64,000 bases of DNA from Rhodosporidiobolus odoratus (Eukaryota; Basidiomycota; Microbotryomycetes; Sporidiobolales; Sporidiobolaceae), in NCBI GenBank assembly GCA_034387635.1, contig JAOANU010000020.1, positions 62,001 through 126,000 of the forward strand, given 5' to 3'. A program made the position numbers and the translations under genes. Below the pieces are notes generated by a model, which was not told the DNA's origin, made no database searches, and saw only the letters and a list, made by a program, of their open reading frames with translations. This document shows, piece by piece, positions 44,699 through 54,969 of this stretch (within the stretch, counting starts at the first letter, position 1; the number at the start of each line of letters is the position of its first letter).

Positions 44699-45918
44699 AT
44701 TGGCAGTATTGTCCACCACTACAACGCCCAAACAAACAGGCACATCCTGGAGGACCCTGAAGTACGTCTAGAGACTTGCAGACTCGTCTATGCCTCCCAT
44801 TCTGACTCGTGCTGATCTCACATAACCTCCTGGTCTGCACTCTCACCACCCTTGCGTGCTTCCAGTTCCGTCAATACAATCTTCCTTCACAAATTGAATG
44901 GCTTGTCAAATCGTTCATGCAGCGCGTCTGCGGCCTTTCGAGCACAAACGGCTATTCTGTCAGGCCAGAGTTCCTGATTTTCTCCAGCCCGGCCCACGGC
45001 AACGGACGCACGTGTGAGTCTCCTCTCTTGCCATACAAGTGGTGTCACTTGCTTTTTCCCCTCCCATAGAGAAAGGCGCTAATGCCCTTCAGTTCAATGT
45101 CCCTTGTTTTTTTCTTGCGCACGGCCTCGCTTCTGTTTCTTTTGATCTGTCTGATGGTGACCTAATGATTGCGTGGAACAGCGAACCAACGCTGCATCGT
45201 TGCTGTCCCCGCTCCCCAGCTCGACACGCATTGGCTCCCTGTACCAAACCCTACTTCACAAAGCGGCTGGCAAAGGCAGGGCTGGACACTGGGTGGTCCA
45301 GACGGGCGCCACTCCAACTTCCCTGGCCCAGCGTTACTTCCTCAGCGTGATGGACACTGGACCCCCGCGGGTGAGGCTTTCAAGGATGGCCTTTGGTCCG
45401 CTCACCATTCACAGCCTTGTGTGATAGATGCTGGTATGTCTGGCTCCTCTCTGACGTCTTCTCAGAAGCAATATTGTACCTGTCTGACCCATTCACTTCC
45501 TTGGACGCTGAAACTCCCAGTTGGACCTAATCACCCGAACCTCCACATGTACAATACGGATGCAGTTAGCGCCCCTGGGCCACGGGCATTCGTTGCTGGA
45601 GGTGCCTGCCGTGTTCATTGGGAGCTTGCCGACCCACTAGCCTATCTTCGCCCACTCCCTCACACCACCCGCTGGTATCTCACTTTCGATATAGCGGTCT
45701 TGGACAATGAGGAGGACGAGGAACGGATTGAGACTCGATACTTTGTTATCGACTTCAGCAAGGACTTGATGGAGGTGCAGAGGAGTCGTGAGCGATTCAC
45801 TACCTCTTTTGGGCGCAGCATATTGAACGAAATGGGAAGCGGGGAGGACATGGGCAGCAGGAAACGGGCCAGGTTGGTAGCTTGTTGGCCTGAGACGAGG
45901 CAAGCCGAGCAGTGGTAG
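44699..45918 (+). CDS. unknown multi-exon protein (5' end not resolved)
   Basis: Four exons join in frame (44699-44761, 44866-45013, 45182-45433, 45521-45918), at least 286 aa. Segments: IGSIVHHYNAQTNRHILEDP; LPSQIEWLVKSFMQRVCG; a Trp/Gly/Pro-rich exon (RCIVAVPAPQ, GWTLGGPDGRHSNFPGPALL, GHWTPAGEAFKDGLW); and a C-terminal part with beta-type strands (RWYLTFDIAVLDNEEDEER, TRYFVIDFSKDLMEVQ) and a basic stretch. I recognise no family. A diverged copy of the Trp/Gly exon follows at 46183. The true start lies upstream. Sits in the spacer of the inverted repeat, so its orientation relative to the flanks could flip. Confidence 0.55.
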
Positions 45919-46182
45919 CTCAAATAAGGTAACGAGCTTTGGAACGTCACACAGGTACAAGATCCTACAGCCACTTGAGGAAGAGAAAGGGTCAAGAGAG
46001 CGATTGAGGCGGCCTTGGGCATTGGGCATTGGTCCCTTTTCTCCCTGTCTCACACTGCGTCGAGGGCCTCATCACAGGGAGCTAGGCAACACTGTGTTAG
46101 GCTTTATGAATAGATAAACCCTTTCACCCTTTTTCTTCTTTCTGGCCGCAAGGCCTGGGAGCTTTCAGAAATGACCCGCTGC

Positions 46183-46447
46183 AGGATTGCGGTCCCATGG
46201 TTCCATCACGGGGTCAACCAAGTCGAGCTTCAGGACACTGAGCCAAGTCATTCACCCGCAACGGTCGGATGGGGCATGGGCTTACCCATCCAGCATCATG
46301 CCCCTTGCAGTGGGCAAGCCCAAGGACGATTAATGACGGGTCCGACGTTGCTACCTGATAGTAGCGGGAATTGGACGCAAGGTGGTCGAGCACTCCGAGA
46401 CGGGAACATGACTCTTACTGCTTTTTCGCCGACAAGCTCCCTCACAT
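46183..46447 (+). pseudogene. diverged copy of one exon of the preceding unknown gene
   Basis: The reading RCRIAVPWFHHG ... GPTLLPDSSGNWTQGGRALRDG parallels RCIVAVPAPQ ... GPALLPQRDGHWTPAGEAFKDG in the exon at 45182-45433. Shared frame: GP-x-LLP..x-G-x-WT-x-x-G-x-A-x-x-DG. No flanking exons of the same gene are recognisable, so this is probably a solitary duplicated exon, though it could be part of a second gene. Confidence 0.45.
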
Positions 46448-47223
46448 AGCATGCAACCGCGGTCGGTTGACCGGTGACGGGTCAACTCCAGAGCAACGCA
46501 CGGACGGTTACTGCGCGAGAGGTCGGAATTCACTGCGGAAAAGTGGCTGCAGAAAAGTGGAGCGCAAAAGGAAAGAAAGACAGCGATGTTCTCATGTCCA
46601 CGAAACGCAGGCAGCGGGTGCGCTGGCAGATACAAGGCTCGGCGAAGAGGAAGGTGCAGCACGTCATCGGACCCGTCGGGCGCGTGCAGTCGAGACTGGG
46701 TCGACTTACGAAACAGCAAAAAAAGTGGCGAGGTGTCGCAGGGAGAAAGAAGGCTCACGAAAACGGCCTGTGCCAGAACTCCATGCATCGACGTCGTGAC
46801 AGGCGTACACCTTTATGGCGTCGCGTGCCTCTGCCGGCCGCATGCGGGCTGGTTCTTTTATCCACGAGCGACTGCAGCGAAATGCGAGAAATGCTTGTGG
46901 CCAACGCGACGCCTGTGGCAATGAGCCGCGAGCTAAAGGGTGTGCCGGCTTGGGGCGCTGGCCGCTGTATTGGCGATGAGAACTGAAGCTCAGTGGGGTC
47001 GGGAGACTTTAGCAGGCCGTGGGAGGTGACGACGGCGAAATTGGCATTGCCCGTCCGAAGGTTGCAGCAAGTAAGCAGGTCGTCGGAGAGCGTACACTAC
47101 GAGCTGGAATGTATTAGCCTAGCCATAGTTCGTTGTATGTAAGAGGTCGAGGGCGGGACGTTGTAAGTCGAGACAAGCTGAGCTCGCCTGCTGCTGTTGC
47201 TCTTCTCCCTCGTGTTCCTCGCC
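46448..47223. other. intergenic upstream of RPS5
   Basis: An arginine/lysine-rich open frame at 46474-46986 has no recognisable domain and an overlapping antisense frame; neither is convincing. The promoter of RPS5 should be here. Confidence 0.45.
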
Positions 47224-48702
47224 ATGTCCGTCTCTGACTTCTCGCCTGTCCCCAGTGTCAGTCTAGCTTCAGTCTACACTCTCTCAGTGCCTCCTCCGTC
47301 TTGCCGCCGCCCAGTTTGGCCTTCAGATCGTCGAGCTACACCTTCCGCCATTTTCGCCTTCGACCGGCCCGCCTCTCGATGCACGCACAATTGGCGGTCT
47401 TTCCAGGGTGGGCAGAGTAGCATAGGCGCAGCTGTAACGAGGGAACAGGGACGCTGGAAGCGCTGGCCCGGCGGGCGAGGATGAAGCGCGCGGCGGACGG
47501 ATGCAGGGGCGAAACACCTCGACGGGCGCGTATGTATCAAGCAGGACTGACACATCTTCGCCCGTGCAGGACGTCCTCGCGGCGAACGCCGACGGCATCA
47601 AGCTGTTCAACAAGTGGTCGGTTGAGGATGTCGAGGTCAAGGACATCTCGCTCACGGACTACATCCAGGTCCGCAACGCGGTCCTCCTCCCCCACACCGC
47701 TGGCCGCTACGCGAACAAGCAGTTCCGCAAGGCCCAGATGCCCATTGTTGAGCGCCTCGTCAACTCGTAAGGCGACCTTCCATTGTTTCGATCGCCGGGC
47801 GAGTTGAAGCGGCAGAAGAGCGGATCAAGCATTGCGACGATGCGGAAGCAGGACAGTCGCAGAGAGGCGTCAGGAGGATTTGAATGGGCGCTGGACGCGG
47901 ATGTTGTGGCTCGAGCCTTACTGACTCTTTTCTCCGTTCCATCCCTTCATTTCCATGCTCGTCTTCTGTTGTACCATCTCTTCGCCGCCTTCAGCCTCAT
48001 GATGAACGGCCGCAACAACGGCAAGAAGCAGATGGTGCGTAATCTTCACGCTTGCTGTTGTCGATCTTTCCTGACTTCCTTTCCTACTTTAGGCCGTCCG
48101 CATCGTCGCCCACGCTTTCGAGATCGTCAACCTCCTCACCGACCAGAACCCGGTCCAGGTCCTCGTTGACGCTATCGTCAACACCGGCCCTCGTGAGGAC
48201 TCGACCCGTATCGGTTCCCAGGGTACCGTCCGTCGCCAGGCCGTCGATGTCTCTCCCCTTCGCCGCGTCAACCAGGCCGTCTCGCTCATCACCATCGGTG
48301 TGCGCGAGTCGTCCTTCCGCAACGTCAAGAGCATCTCCGAGTGCCGTAAGTCTGACTCGGTCCACCTCCCGCTGTGGCAGTTCCCGCGGGAGTGTGCGAT
48401 GTTAACGAGGTTCCTTTTGCTCATCCCCCTCCGTCTCCTTTTCCCATTACCCTCTTCCCATCTTTCCGACTTCTCCCGTGGCCCTTGCGGTGTTCCTACC
48501 CTTTGCGGCTCGGTTCCCCTTGTGTGCTTACTCTCGCTGCAGTTGCCGACGAGCTCATCAACGCCGCCAAGGGTTCCTCCAACTCCTACGCCATCAAGAA
48601 GAAGGAGTGCGTTGTATTCCACCCTCGCAGTCTTGTCATCCTTACTGATCACGGAATATCTTCTACAGCGAGCTCGAGCGTGTTGCCAAGTCCAACAGGT
48701 AA
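47224..48702 (+). CDS. RPS5: 40S ribosomal protein S5 (uS7)
   Basis: Body exons 47570-47766, 47995-48034, 48093-48345, 48543-48606 and 48669-48702 encode 195 residues from [20 protein letters not shown] through [90 protein letters not shown] and the invariant end [14 protein letters not shown]. uS7 binds the 3' domain of 18S rRNA at the E site. The N terminus is variable in the family. Two starts are possible: ATG 47224 with a weak donor (MSVSD or MS spliced to DVLAANADG), or ATG 47501 read straight into exon 2. The body is certain, the start is not. Confidence 0.9.
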
Positions 48703-49234
48703 AGGCTTTCTATGCCTTTCTTGTGCAGATTCGGACCACTATGGGACAAAACGGGGAGGGTGCTTGTATACGTGCAACCCCTTTTCCGGCAGCAGAATTC
48801 CTCGTCTTTCGCCGAGAGTGATGAGACAAGCCTCCTGGAGACGACTTCTCTTCGCTATGCCGTTTCGCGCCTTCGACGTGCGGTCGTGTCTTCCCGAAAG
48901 ATACCGCTCCCGAAGAAAGGACGGCAGTGGTCTCCTTTTGCGCGGTCGCCTTGCCATCTCCCAGCACCCGGTCGACAGCAAGCAACTTGCCGTCCCTCTC
49001 GCGGTCGCTGGTACGGCTCTTTTCAGCGGCGCTATCTGTGCGTTGTTGCTATCCAAGGACAGGTAGGCGCGTTCCTTCCTGCTACTTCGTTCCTCCTCTT
49101 TAGGCACGGCAGACGCTGATCCGCTTGGTATATGTGCCTACAGAATGAGCTTTAACCGGGCGATGCCGCTCTGGCTAGCGTATCCTCGCTTGAACGTGCT
49201 CAGCCGCGCTGCTAACGTTGGCTAAAACGGTACG
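48703..49234. other. spacer between RPS5 and the right repeat arm
   Basis: Contains the DUF423 fragment (48950-49062). Otherwise only unsupported open frames. Confidence 0.5.
48950..49062 (+). pseudogene. DUF423 gene fragment, mirror copy
   Basis: The translation LAISQHPVDSKQLAVPLAVA then GTALFSGAICALLLSKDR matches 30 of 38 residues of the DUF423 gene at 41138-41260 on the opposite strand, and ends at the same splice donor (AG|GTAGGC here, CG|GTGCGC there). DNA identity is only about 70% by eye. No other DUF423 exon is recognisable nearby. It lies just inside the right repeat arm, in mirror position to the full gene. Confidence 0.7.
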
Positions 49235-49438
49235 GCGAGGGTCGACTGTTCTCGCTCAGATCTCTCGCGCCTTTGCTTCACACAGATCACCTCTCGCTCC
49301 TCACCCACACGACACGAAAGGGGACTTGCTGGTATGTACAGCTGCACTGACCATTCAACCTCGACTATAGACAACAATGGCCTCCAGCTCTCGTCGACCT
49401 TCTCAAGCACGCCTTCTCCCTCTCAGAAACCGACCGGC

Positions 49439-49983
49439 CTATTTCCCCTCTTCCTCCTCCTCCGCCATCTGCGCTTTCATCCTCTGCAGTTGTCCCCGGG
49501 GCGAGCTGGTCAGCCTCGCAACACGACTGCCAGCAGACGGGAGATGGGAGACCAGCGAGCACACACCCTGTACGCCGCGCCCGCTCTCTTCTGAATCTGC
49601 CTCCCCTTGATACCCGGCGTTACCTTCCTATACTCGGCGGCCATTTCCTGCAAAAGCGACGGTTGAGATACGGCGAACCGGCGTTGTCAGCGGAGGGCAA
49701 TACGAGGAGGGAGAGGAAGGAATGCGACGGACGGAATAGAAGTCTGGCCAGGTGAGGCCGTAGAGCCTGGTACAGCTAGCATCAGCCTACTCGCTGCTGC
49801 TCGCGTAGAGCCGGGAGAGTGGCTTACTCTTTCTTGATGGGCGCGGAGGAGGAAGCGGCTGTTCGGTAACAGGAGAAGCGAGATGAGGTGATGCGAGATG
49901 ATCAGCTTTGCCGCTCATCTTCCACATAAGCAGAAGGAAAGTATGGGAGACGTACTGGCCTTGGTAGTGCTTGTACGAGCCAT
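49439..49983 (-). CDS. small HMG-box-like protein A, right-arm copy
   Basis: Mirror of 39968-40512, same five exons, 72 aa, with the core WPDFYS...TPGIKGRQ...AYRRMKAQ and acidic tail. Two neighbouring substitutions at the exon 1 donor change G|GTGCGT to A|GTACGT, which turns one Ala of the linker into Thr and keeps a good donor. Otherwise the coding parts appear the same. Both copies therefore look functional. Confidence 0.66.
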
Positions 49984-50506
49984 TTCGAGCGATTTGGTGA
50001 GGATGCGAGGAGTTGAACAGGTGAAGATGGGGACTGTCGGGAAGACCACGGGAGAGTCAGTGAGGGCTCAAGCTGTGCTAGAGTGATCGAACACGCGAGA
50101 TGGTACGTATCGTGACTCGATACGAGGGGTATTGCGATGTAAAGACGAAGAAGAAGAAGAGGAAGAATGAAAAGTCAAATTGGCGATGTCAACAAGTGCT
50201 GTCGCCAGAGGAGGCACCTTGGTCGACGCATCGGGTGGGTTTCAGTGTCTCGAACTCCATCGCAAGGTCCCCCAGCTCGCCTATCCGAACTTTAAGTGGT
50301 GTTTTCGAGTTTCCCCCACTTCGCTCTCCTTTCTACTTTCTTCCTCCGCCCTGTTTACGAACTCACGTAGGTGTACAGTAGTTCATCAGCTGTAATGCTC
50401 TCTTTCTCAGCTGTACAGTCTCCTACACGCGCCGTTTCAGACGTTCGCCGCGCGTCGGTCCCTGCTTCCCTTCGATTCGCGACTTACATAACGGGATCAG
50501 CTTGAC
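49984..50506. promoter_or_regulatory. divergent promoter region of genes A and B, right arm
   Basis: Mirror of 39445-39967; I noticed two substitutions. Same GA-rich run (AAGACGAAGAAGAAGAAGAG near 50145). Confidence 0.5.
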
Positions 50507-51081
50507 ATGTCCTCAAGTGACCTCCGTGAGTCTCTTCTCTGCATCCTCAGCATCTGCAGCTACCCAGCGGGTCCAACCACAGCATCCTCCGTCGACCACC
50601 TTTCCTCCCTTCCCGACGACAACCTCACTACCCCCGACTATCACGGCACGGGTCAATGCGTCTACTCCCTCGACTATCAGCACTTCTACGTTCACAAGGC
50701 CCAGGAGATCAGGACCGAACACCCAGGTCTCAAGGGTAGGGAGGTAAAGGGCAAGGTGGACAAGGCGTGGAACAAGGTGCGCAGCACCTCTAGCTGCTCA
50801 CATCCGTGTATACTAACAGACCTTGAACAAGAGAGCAGGATCACCAGCTCGATCCCTTGTGTACGGCGTCGGAGGACGACCTTGAGGTAGGCGCGACAAA
50901 GCAAGTTGAAGCGGACGGGCCAAAACCGGACAACGAGGTCGGTCGAGGTGGAAGCGAGCAAGACGGGGCAGGGCGTGCATCAAGTTTGGCCCGAAAAAGG
51001 CGAGGAGCGCGAGGGGACGTTCGAACGCGGGGAGTAGATGACAGGCTAATGCGCCAGAAAGTAACGTCTTTTCCCGCTTAA
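50507..51081 (+). CDS. small HMG-box-like protein B, right-arm copy
   Basis: Exons 50507-50776 and 50839-51081 give 170 aa. The first exon matches the left copy (core DYQHFYVHKA, HPGLKGREVKGKVDKAWNK). In exon 2 a tandem GGTCGGTC, where the left copy has one GGTC, shifts the frame to GRGGSEQDGAGRASSLARKR and a basic Arg-rich end (RRGARGDVRTRG) with a stop at 51079-51081. The two B proteins therefore share about 114 residues but end in opposite charge. Whether the right copy is still useful is open. Confidence 0.62.
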
Positions 51082-51532
51082 CCTTTTCACGGCGTGCCTT
51101 TGCTGGCCGCGCTGTGGTTTCTCGGCCTCGCAATGCACCTTCGCAGACCTGCTATACGCGCAGCGACCTCGAGCGTGGCTTCCCGAGTGCCGTCTCGCTG
51201 TTTCATGCGAGTGGAAAAACTCGATTGAGAAGGTCGTCTTTTTCCCGGAGCATTTCAGCCTCTCTTCGGGGACGACAACCGCGCACAGCAGGCTATCGGA
51301 CGGCTAGCTAGCTACAAGAGGGTCGCTTTCCATGTGGGACGAGAGTGGAAGATTGCAATGTCAACCTTCGTGAACTGCTTTCCTCGCTTCTCTCCATCGT
51401 TCTCCCCACCAACCCTCGCTCGAACGCCTCCAGTGAGCTCACCACTACGGAGGCAGTAAGCTCGGAGCTCGCAGAGGCTGATCAAGGCTTTCTCCAGCCG
51501 CCTTTACGCCAACTCCCAACTTGCACCGCAAG
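51082..51532. other. spacer between genes B and C of the right arm
   Basis: Mirror of the left-arm spacer; the drop from near identity to about 90% occurs near 51260. No gene seen. Confidence 0.55.
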
Positions 51533-52124
51533 ATGGGTCGTACCATCCCAGCAAAGAAGAAAGGTGGCCTGTTCTTGTTCAGAAGGCTGTATAGAGTACG
51601 GAGTAAGCTGATCATCTTGCTGCTTTGGCATGCCTCGTCGACCGAGCAGCGTCCGCCTCGTCCTCCTCGAGCAAGGATATGTGCGTCTTTCTCCCTTTCC
51701 TCTCAAGCTCCTTCGCTCAAAACTAGGTTGAGACGAACAGCAACCCTGCGCTGAAGGAATGGCGCGACTTCTACTCCGTACGACCTCTTTCCGCCTGTCT
51801 CCTCCAGGCTGTCCTCCTCTTGCGATCTGTGTTTCCATGACCGGGGATTAGCTGAACCCGACGGTGCATACCTGACAGATCGAGTCAGCACGCCTCAAGG
51901 AAGAATCCTCGGGAATGAAGGGCGCGACGGTCAAGAAGAAGGTCAGCGCTGCTTGGAAGGTGCCCAACCTTTTCGCCTCTTTCTCCCTCAAGCTCGCTCG
52001 CTGATCTCCTTTACTTACGCATCTTGACGACCTCTGCGCCGGCGACGAGCAGAAGATGCGTGCTGAGGAGAAGGAAGAGGAGCACGAGAGGAAGAGGAAG
52101 GAAATGAAGCCGAAGAAGGGGTAG
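51533..52124 (+). CDS. small HMG-box-like protein C, right-arm copy
   Basis: Five exons (51533-51563, 51650-51680, 51741-51777, 51879-51959, 52053-52124) give 83 aa. MGRTIPAKKK; Ala/Ser linker; NPALKEWRDFYS; IESARLKEESSGMKG; ATVKKKVSAAWK; KMRAEEKEEEHERKRKEMK. Exon 2 is 31 nt and exon 4 is 81 nt, the same as in gene A. The family's Pro before Gly is lost (SSG versus FPG in the left copy). The acceptor of exon 3 is CGAACAG at 51740; the nearer CTAG would give a stop. Confidence 0.68.
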
Positions 52125-52145
52125 GCCGAAGGAGCTGGAGCGGAG

Positions 52146-53466
52146 AGGCGGAGTGTAGTCCGTTCGTTCAGAAGGATGCGTAAATAGCTTAGGTACGAAG
52201 CAATCGGCGCATTTCTAGCGTCTTCAGAGAATCTAGCTGTAATACTTGACGAGAGAGGCGTCGCCGGCGAAAGTCTCGCACTTTGCTGGGAAGACTGGCC
52301 TCGCACTGGTGACGAAGGAGACAAGTGCATTGCGCCGCGAGTGACGCCGCGTCGAGTACTGCACAGAACTCTTGCCGGCAACGAGCTGTAAACGAGAATG
52401 CTGCAGAAATCAAGATCAAGGTCAACTAAGGAAACAGAGCGGGAGTATGCGGCGAAGAAAAGGAGGCGCACCATCGTGCGACTTGACACAGCCTACTCAG
52501 CCCCAGTCACAGGAGCTGCCGAGGTTCGAGCCTCCTCAAGCTTACGCATAAAAGCTCAGCTCTCACGCAAAACCGGGCCAGCCTCCTCCTCTTCCTCCTC
52601 CCTCAGCTCAAGCTGTACCTTGTGCTTGCTACACATTGTAATGATTCCAGGACGCCACGACGTATCGTGCCACTTAGTAGCGCGGAAACGCTTGGCGTGA
52701 GATGTAGCGAGAGGGGTCGGAAACGGCTTGCGATCAATTTAGTTGCTTCAAGCTTGTGAGACGATTGAACAAGGACAAAGAGGCGGCGAAGTCACTGGCA
52801 TCATCGATGGTCTGCAGGGAGCTGACGCAAAGGTGCGGAAGTGCAAGCTGCTGTAGTTCTGCCAGCCGCTCGCCTTGAAAGTCGGAAAAGGATGCTGTGG
52901 CGAAGAGACATCGATACAGCAGGAGGAAGGGGCGGCGGTCAAGGATTCGGGGCAGTGGTTTCTCTCGTTGGAGAATGAGGCAGACTTGCCGACTGGAGAG
53001 GACGAGGTTAGCACGCTGGACGATTCGGAAGCAGAATCATAGTAGTGTGCGGGAGCGAGAGTGAGGAGCGGGCTTTGCAAGTAGGACGGATACGTCAAGC
53101 GCGATGCACCCTGCACTGAGATTTCAATGTTAGCTTGACTGGCTGCTCGATGTGCTTTGTGAGAAGACCAGGAAATGCTTTGCAGAGTTTGAGAGACTGG
53201 TGAAGGCAGGAGCAACATGCACGAGAGAGCGGACTAGGTACTGATGACGAGATTGGAGAAGGTAAGGCATGACACAGCGACAAGGAAATGAGGAAGAAAA
53301 ACGAACGAAGGTGACTAAGCAAACGATGACAATGGTAACGGAAGGAAGAGAACAGGTGAGGAACGGCAGTGCTGGGATAAGGGTAGCAAGAAAGGAAGGA
53401 AAAAGGACGAAGGGCAAGAGAAAGGACAAGAACCGAAAGACCCCTTGTGAATACTTTTTGCCTCGC
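52146..53466. other. intergenic right of the inverted repeat
   Basis: A minus-strand open frame at 52748-53218 (Ser/Pro-rich) and a short plus-strand basic frame at 52398-52700 have no recognisable domains; I do not call them genes. Confidence 0.45.
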
Positions 53467-54969
53467 TCAAAGACCGCACTTTTCCACCTCCTTACTCCAC
53501 TTCCTCCCTTCGACACTCCAGGCCCTCCTCCCCTGCCCTGCTTTCCATCTCCTCTCACTCCTACTCCTGCCCCTCTCTCCCTCTTCCCTCGCCCCAGGAT
53601 GATCCCTCTCGGCCTCGACGCCAGAAGACGAAAGCCGGATCTTTTCTTCAACCGTCATGCGAGGCAACGGTCCGCCGACGATGCGAGCGTGGTGAGCGTC
53701 TAGAGCGGCAAGGGCGTGAACGTCGAGGCTCGACCGCCAGAGGAGACGGGGATGAGGGTTACGACCGCGAGGGTACTGCTCGGTGGGAGATTCGAGGGTC
53801 GAGGCGGGTGGGTTGTAATACGCTTCGAGGGCTGCAGCCGAGGGAGACGGGATCTTGTTGAGGTGGGAGATCTTTGACGTGGAAAAGGTGGATGCAGTTG
53901 CTGAGGAAAGGAGAGGAGCGGCGGGGGTCGAGGGGGTGAAGGTGTAGGAAAAGCCGGCCGTTGGAGACGGAGGTGTAGGGAGTAGGGAAGAATCGACGAA
54001 GGACGAAGAGAAGTGCGTCGCTTTGCCCTTACCCTTCGGTGCAGGCAAAAGGAGAACCTCGCCGGAAGATGAGGAAGAGTCCATATCCGGGGCGCGGACG
54101 TAGCGGTCCTGCTTGGCACGCTGAGGCGAAGGGAAGGGACGCTCCTCGTCCTCGTCGTCATAGGTGTCGAAGTACTCGCCGCCGTCCTCCTCATCGCCCG
54201 AGTATTCGAATTCGGAAGAGGCGAGCGAATCGGAAGAAAAGTCGGTCGAGGTTGACAACGTCGCGTCCTGCTCGCCGGCGTGGCCGTAGAAGTCGTCCGA
54301 GTAGTCGTACTCGGCGTGTGAGGGCTCGTATACGGGCTGAATGAAAGAACGGGCGGTGGACGAGGGCGAAGGAGGAAGAGAGGCTTCGTCATAGTGTGAC
54401 GGCAAGGGCTGGAGGGGAGGAAGGGGGCGGGTGACTAGGCGAGGCTTTGGAGCCTGGAAGGGGACGGCAGAGAGGTCGTCGTTGTAGATGGCCGAAGGAT
54501 AAACGGCCAGGGCAGAATGCCCGTTGCTCTGCACGCTCGGGGCAACCTTGGTCACGGACGTGGTAATCTGCTTGACCGCCGTCGCAGTGGTAGACTTGGC
54601 CTTGCCCTGTGAAAATACCAGCACCGACGAGCGAGAGCGCAGAAAAAGTCAGCTTCGTGGTGACCCCCACCTCTTCCGGACGTTCTCGCAGGTCGGAAGG
54701 AGTAAACGTACCGCATTCTTCTTCTTTTGACCGTTCTTCTTTGGCATACCCGAGTGCTCTTGACCGTCGCGATGAGAGTGCTCCCTCGGCCTGCTGACCT
54801 GAGCGACAGGAGGTTCCTGCTTGACGAGAGGTCGGCGGAAGGAGGATCGGGAGGACTCAGAGTGAGCGGCGGGAGGTTCAGGTGGATGATTGTCAAATTT
54901 GGCGAGTCCAGGTAAGAGTTGATCGAGCTCTGTAGCTCCGAATGAGAACGATGAAAGGGAGAACGACAT
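53467..54969 (-). CDS. Ser-rich protein of unknown function
   Basis: Exons 54969-54712 and 54606-53467 join in phase 0 to give 465 aa. No domain recognised. The N terminus is hydrophilic with a basic cluster at the exon end (KKNGQKKKNA). An acidic centre follows (EFEYSGDEEDGGEYFDTYDDEDEE, quoted as SGDEEDGGEYFD and YDDEDEE). The C-terminal 90 residues are more ordered and basic (RSSLDVHALAALDAHHARIV, MTVEEKIRLSSSGVE, then Arg-rich). No signal or membrane helix. Possibly nuclear, inferred from the basic clusters only. Confidence 0.65.

Larger units (their letters stand above)
49235..52145. repeat. right arm of the large inverted repeat
   Basis: Reverse-complement of 37812-40716, with three genes in mirror order. 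The inner 2 kb (49235-51260) is nearly identical to the left arm; the outer 0.9 kb is about 90% alike, with exons better kept than introns. Confidence 0.93.

Noticed and set aside
46474..46986. Arg/Lys-rich 170-codon open frame
   Set aside because: No domain, no splice support and an equally long antisense frame.
37812..52145. The inverted repeat as a large transposon or its terminal repeats
   Set aside because: No transposase, reverse transcriptase or short terminal inverted repeats; arms carry spliced host-type genes and the spacer holds essential ribosomal protein genes.
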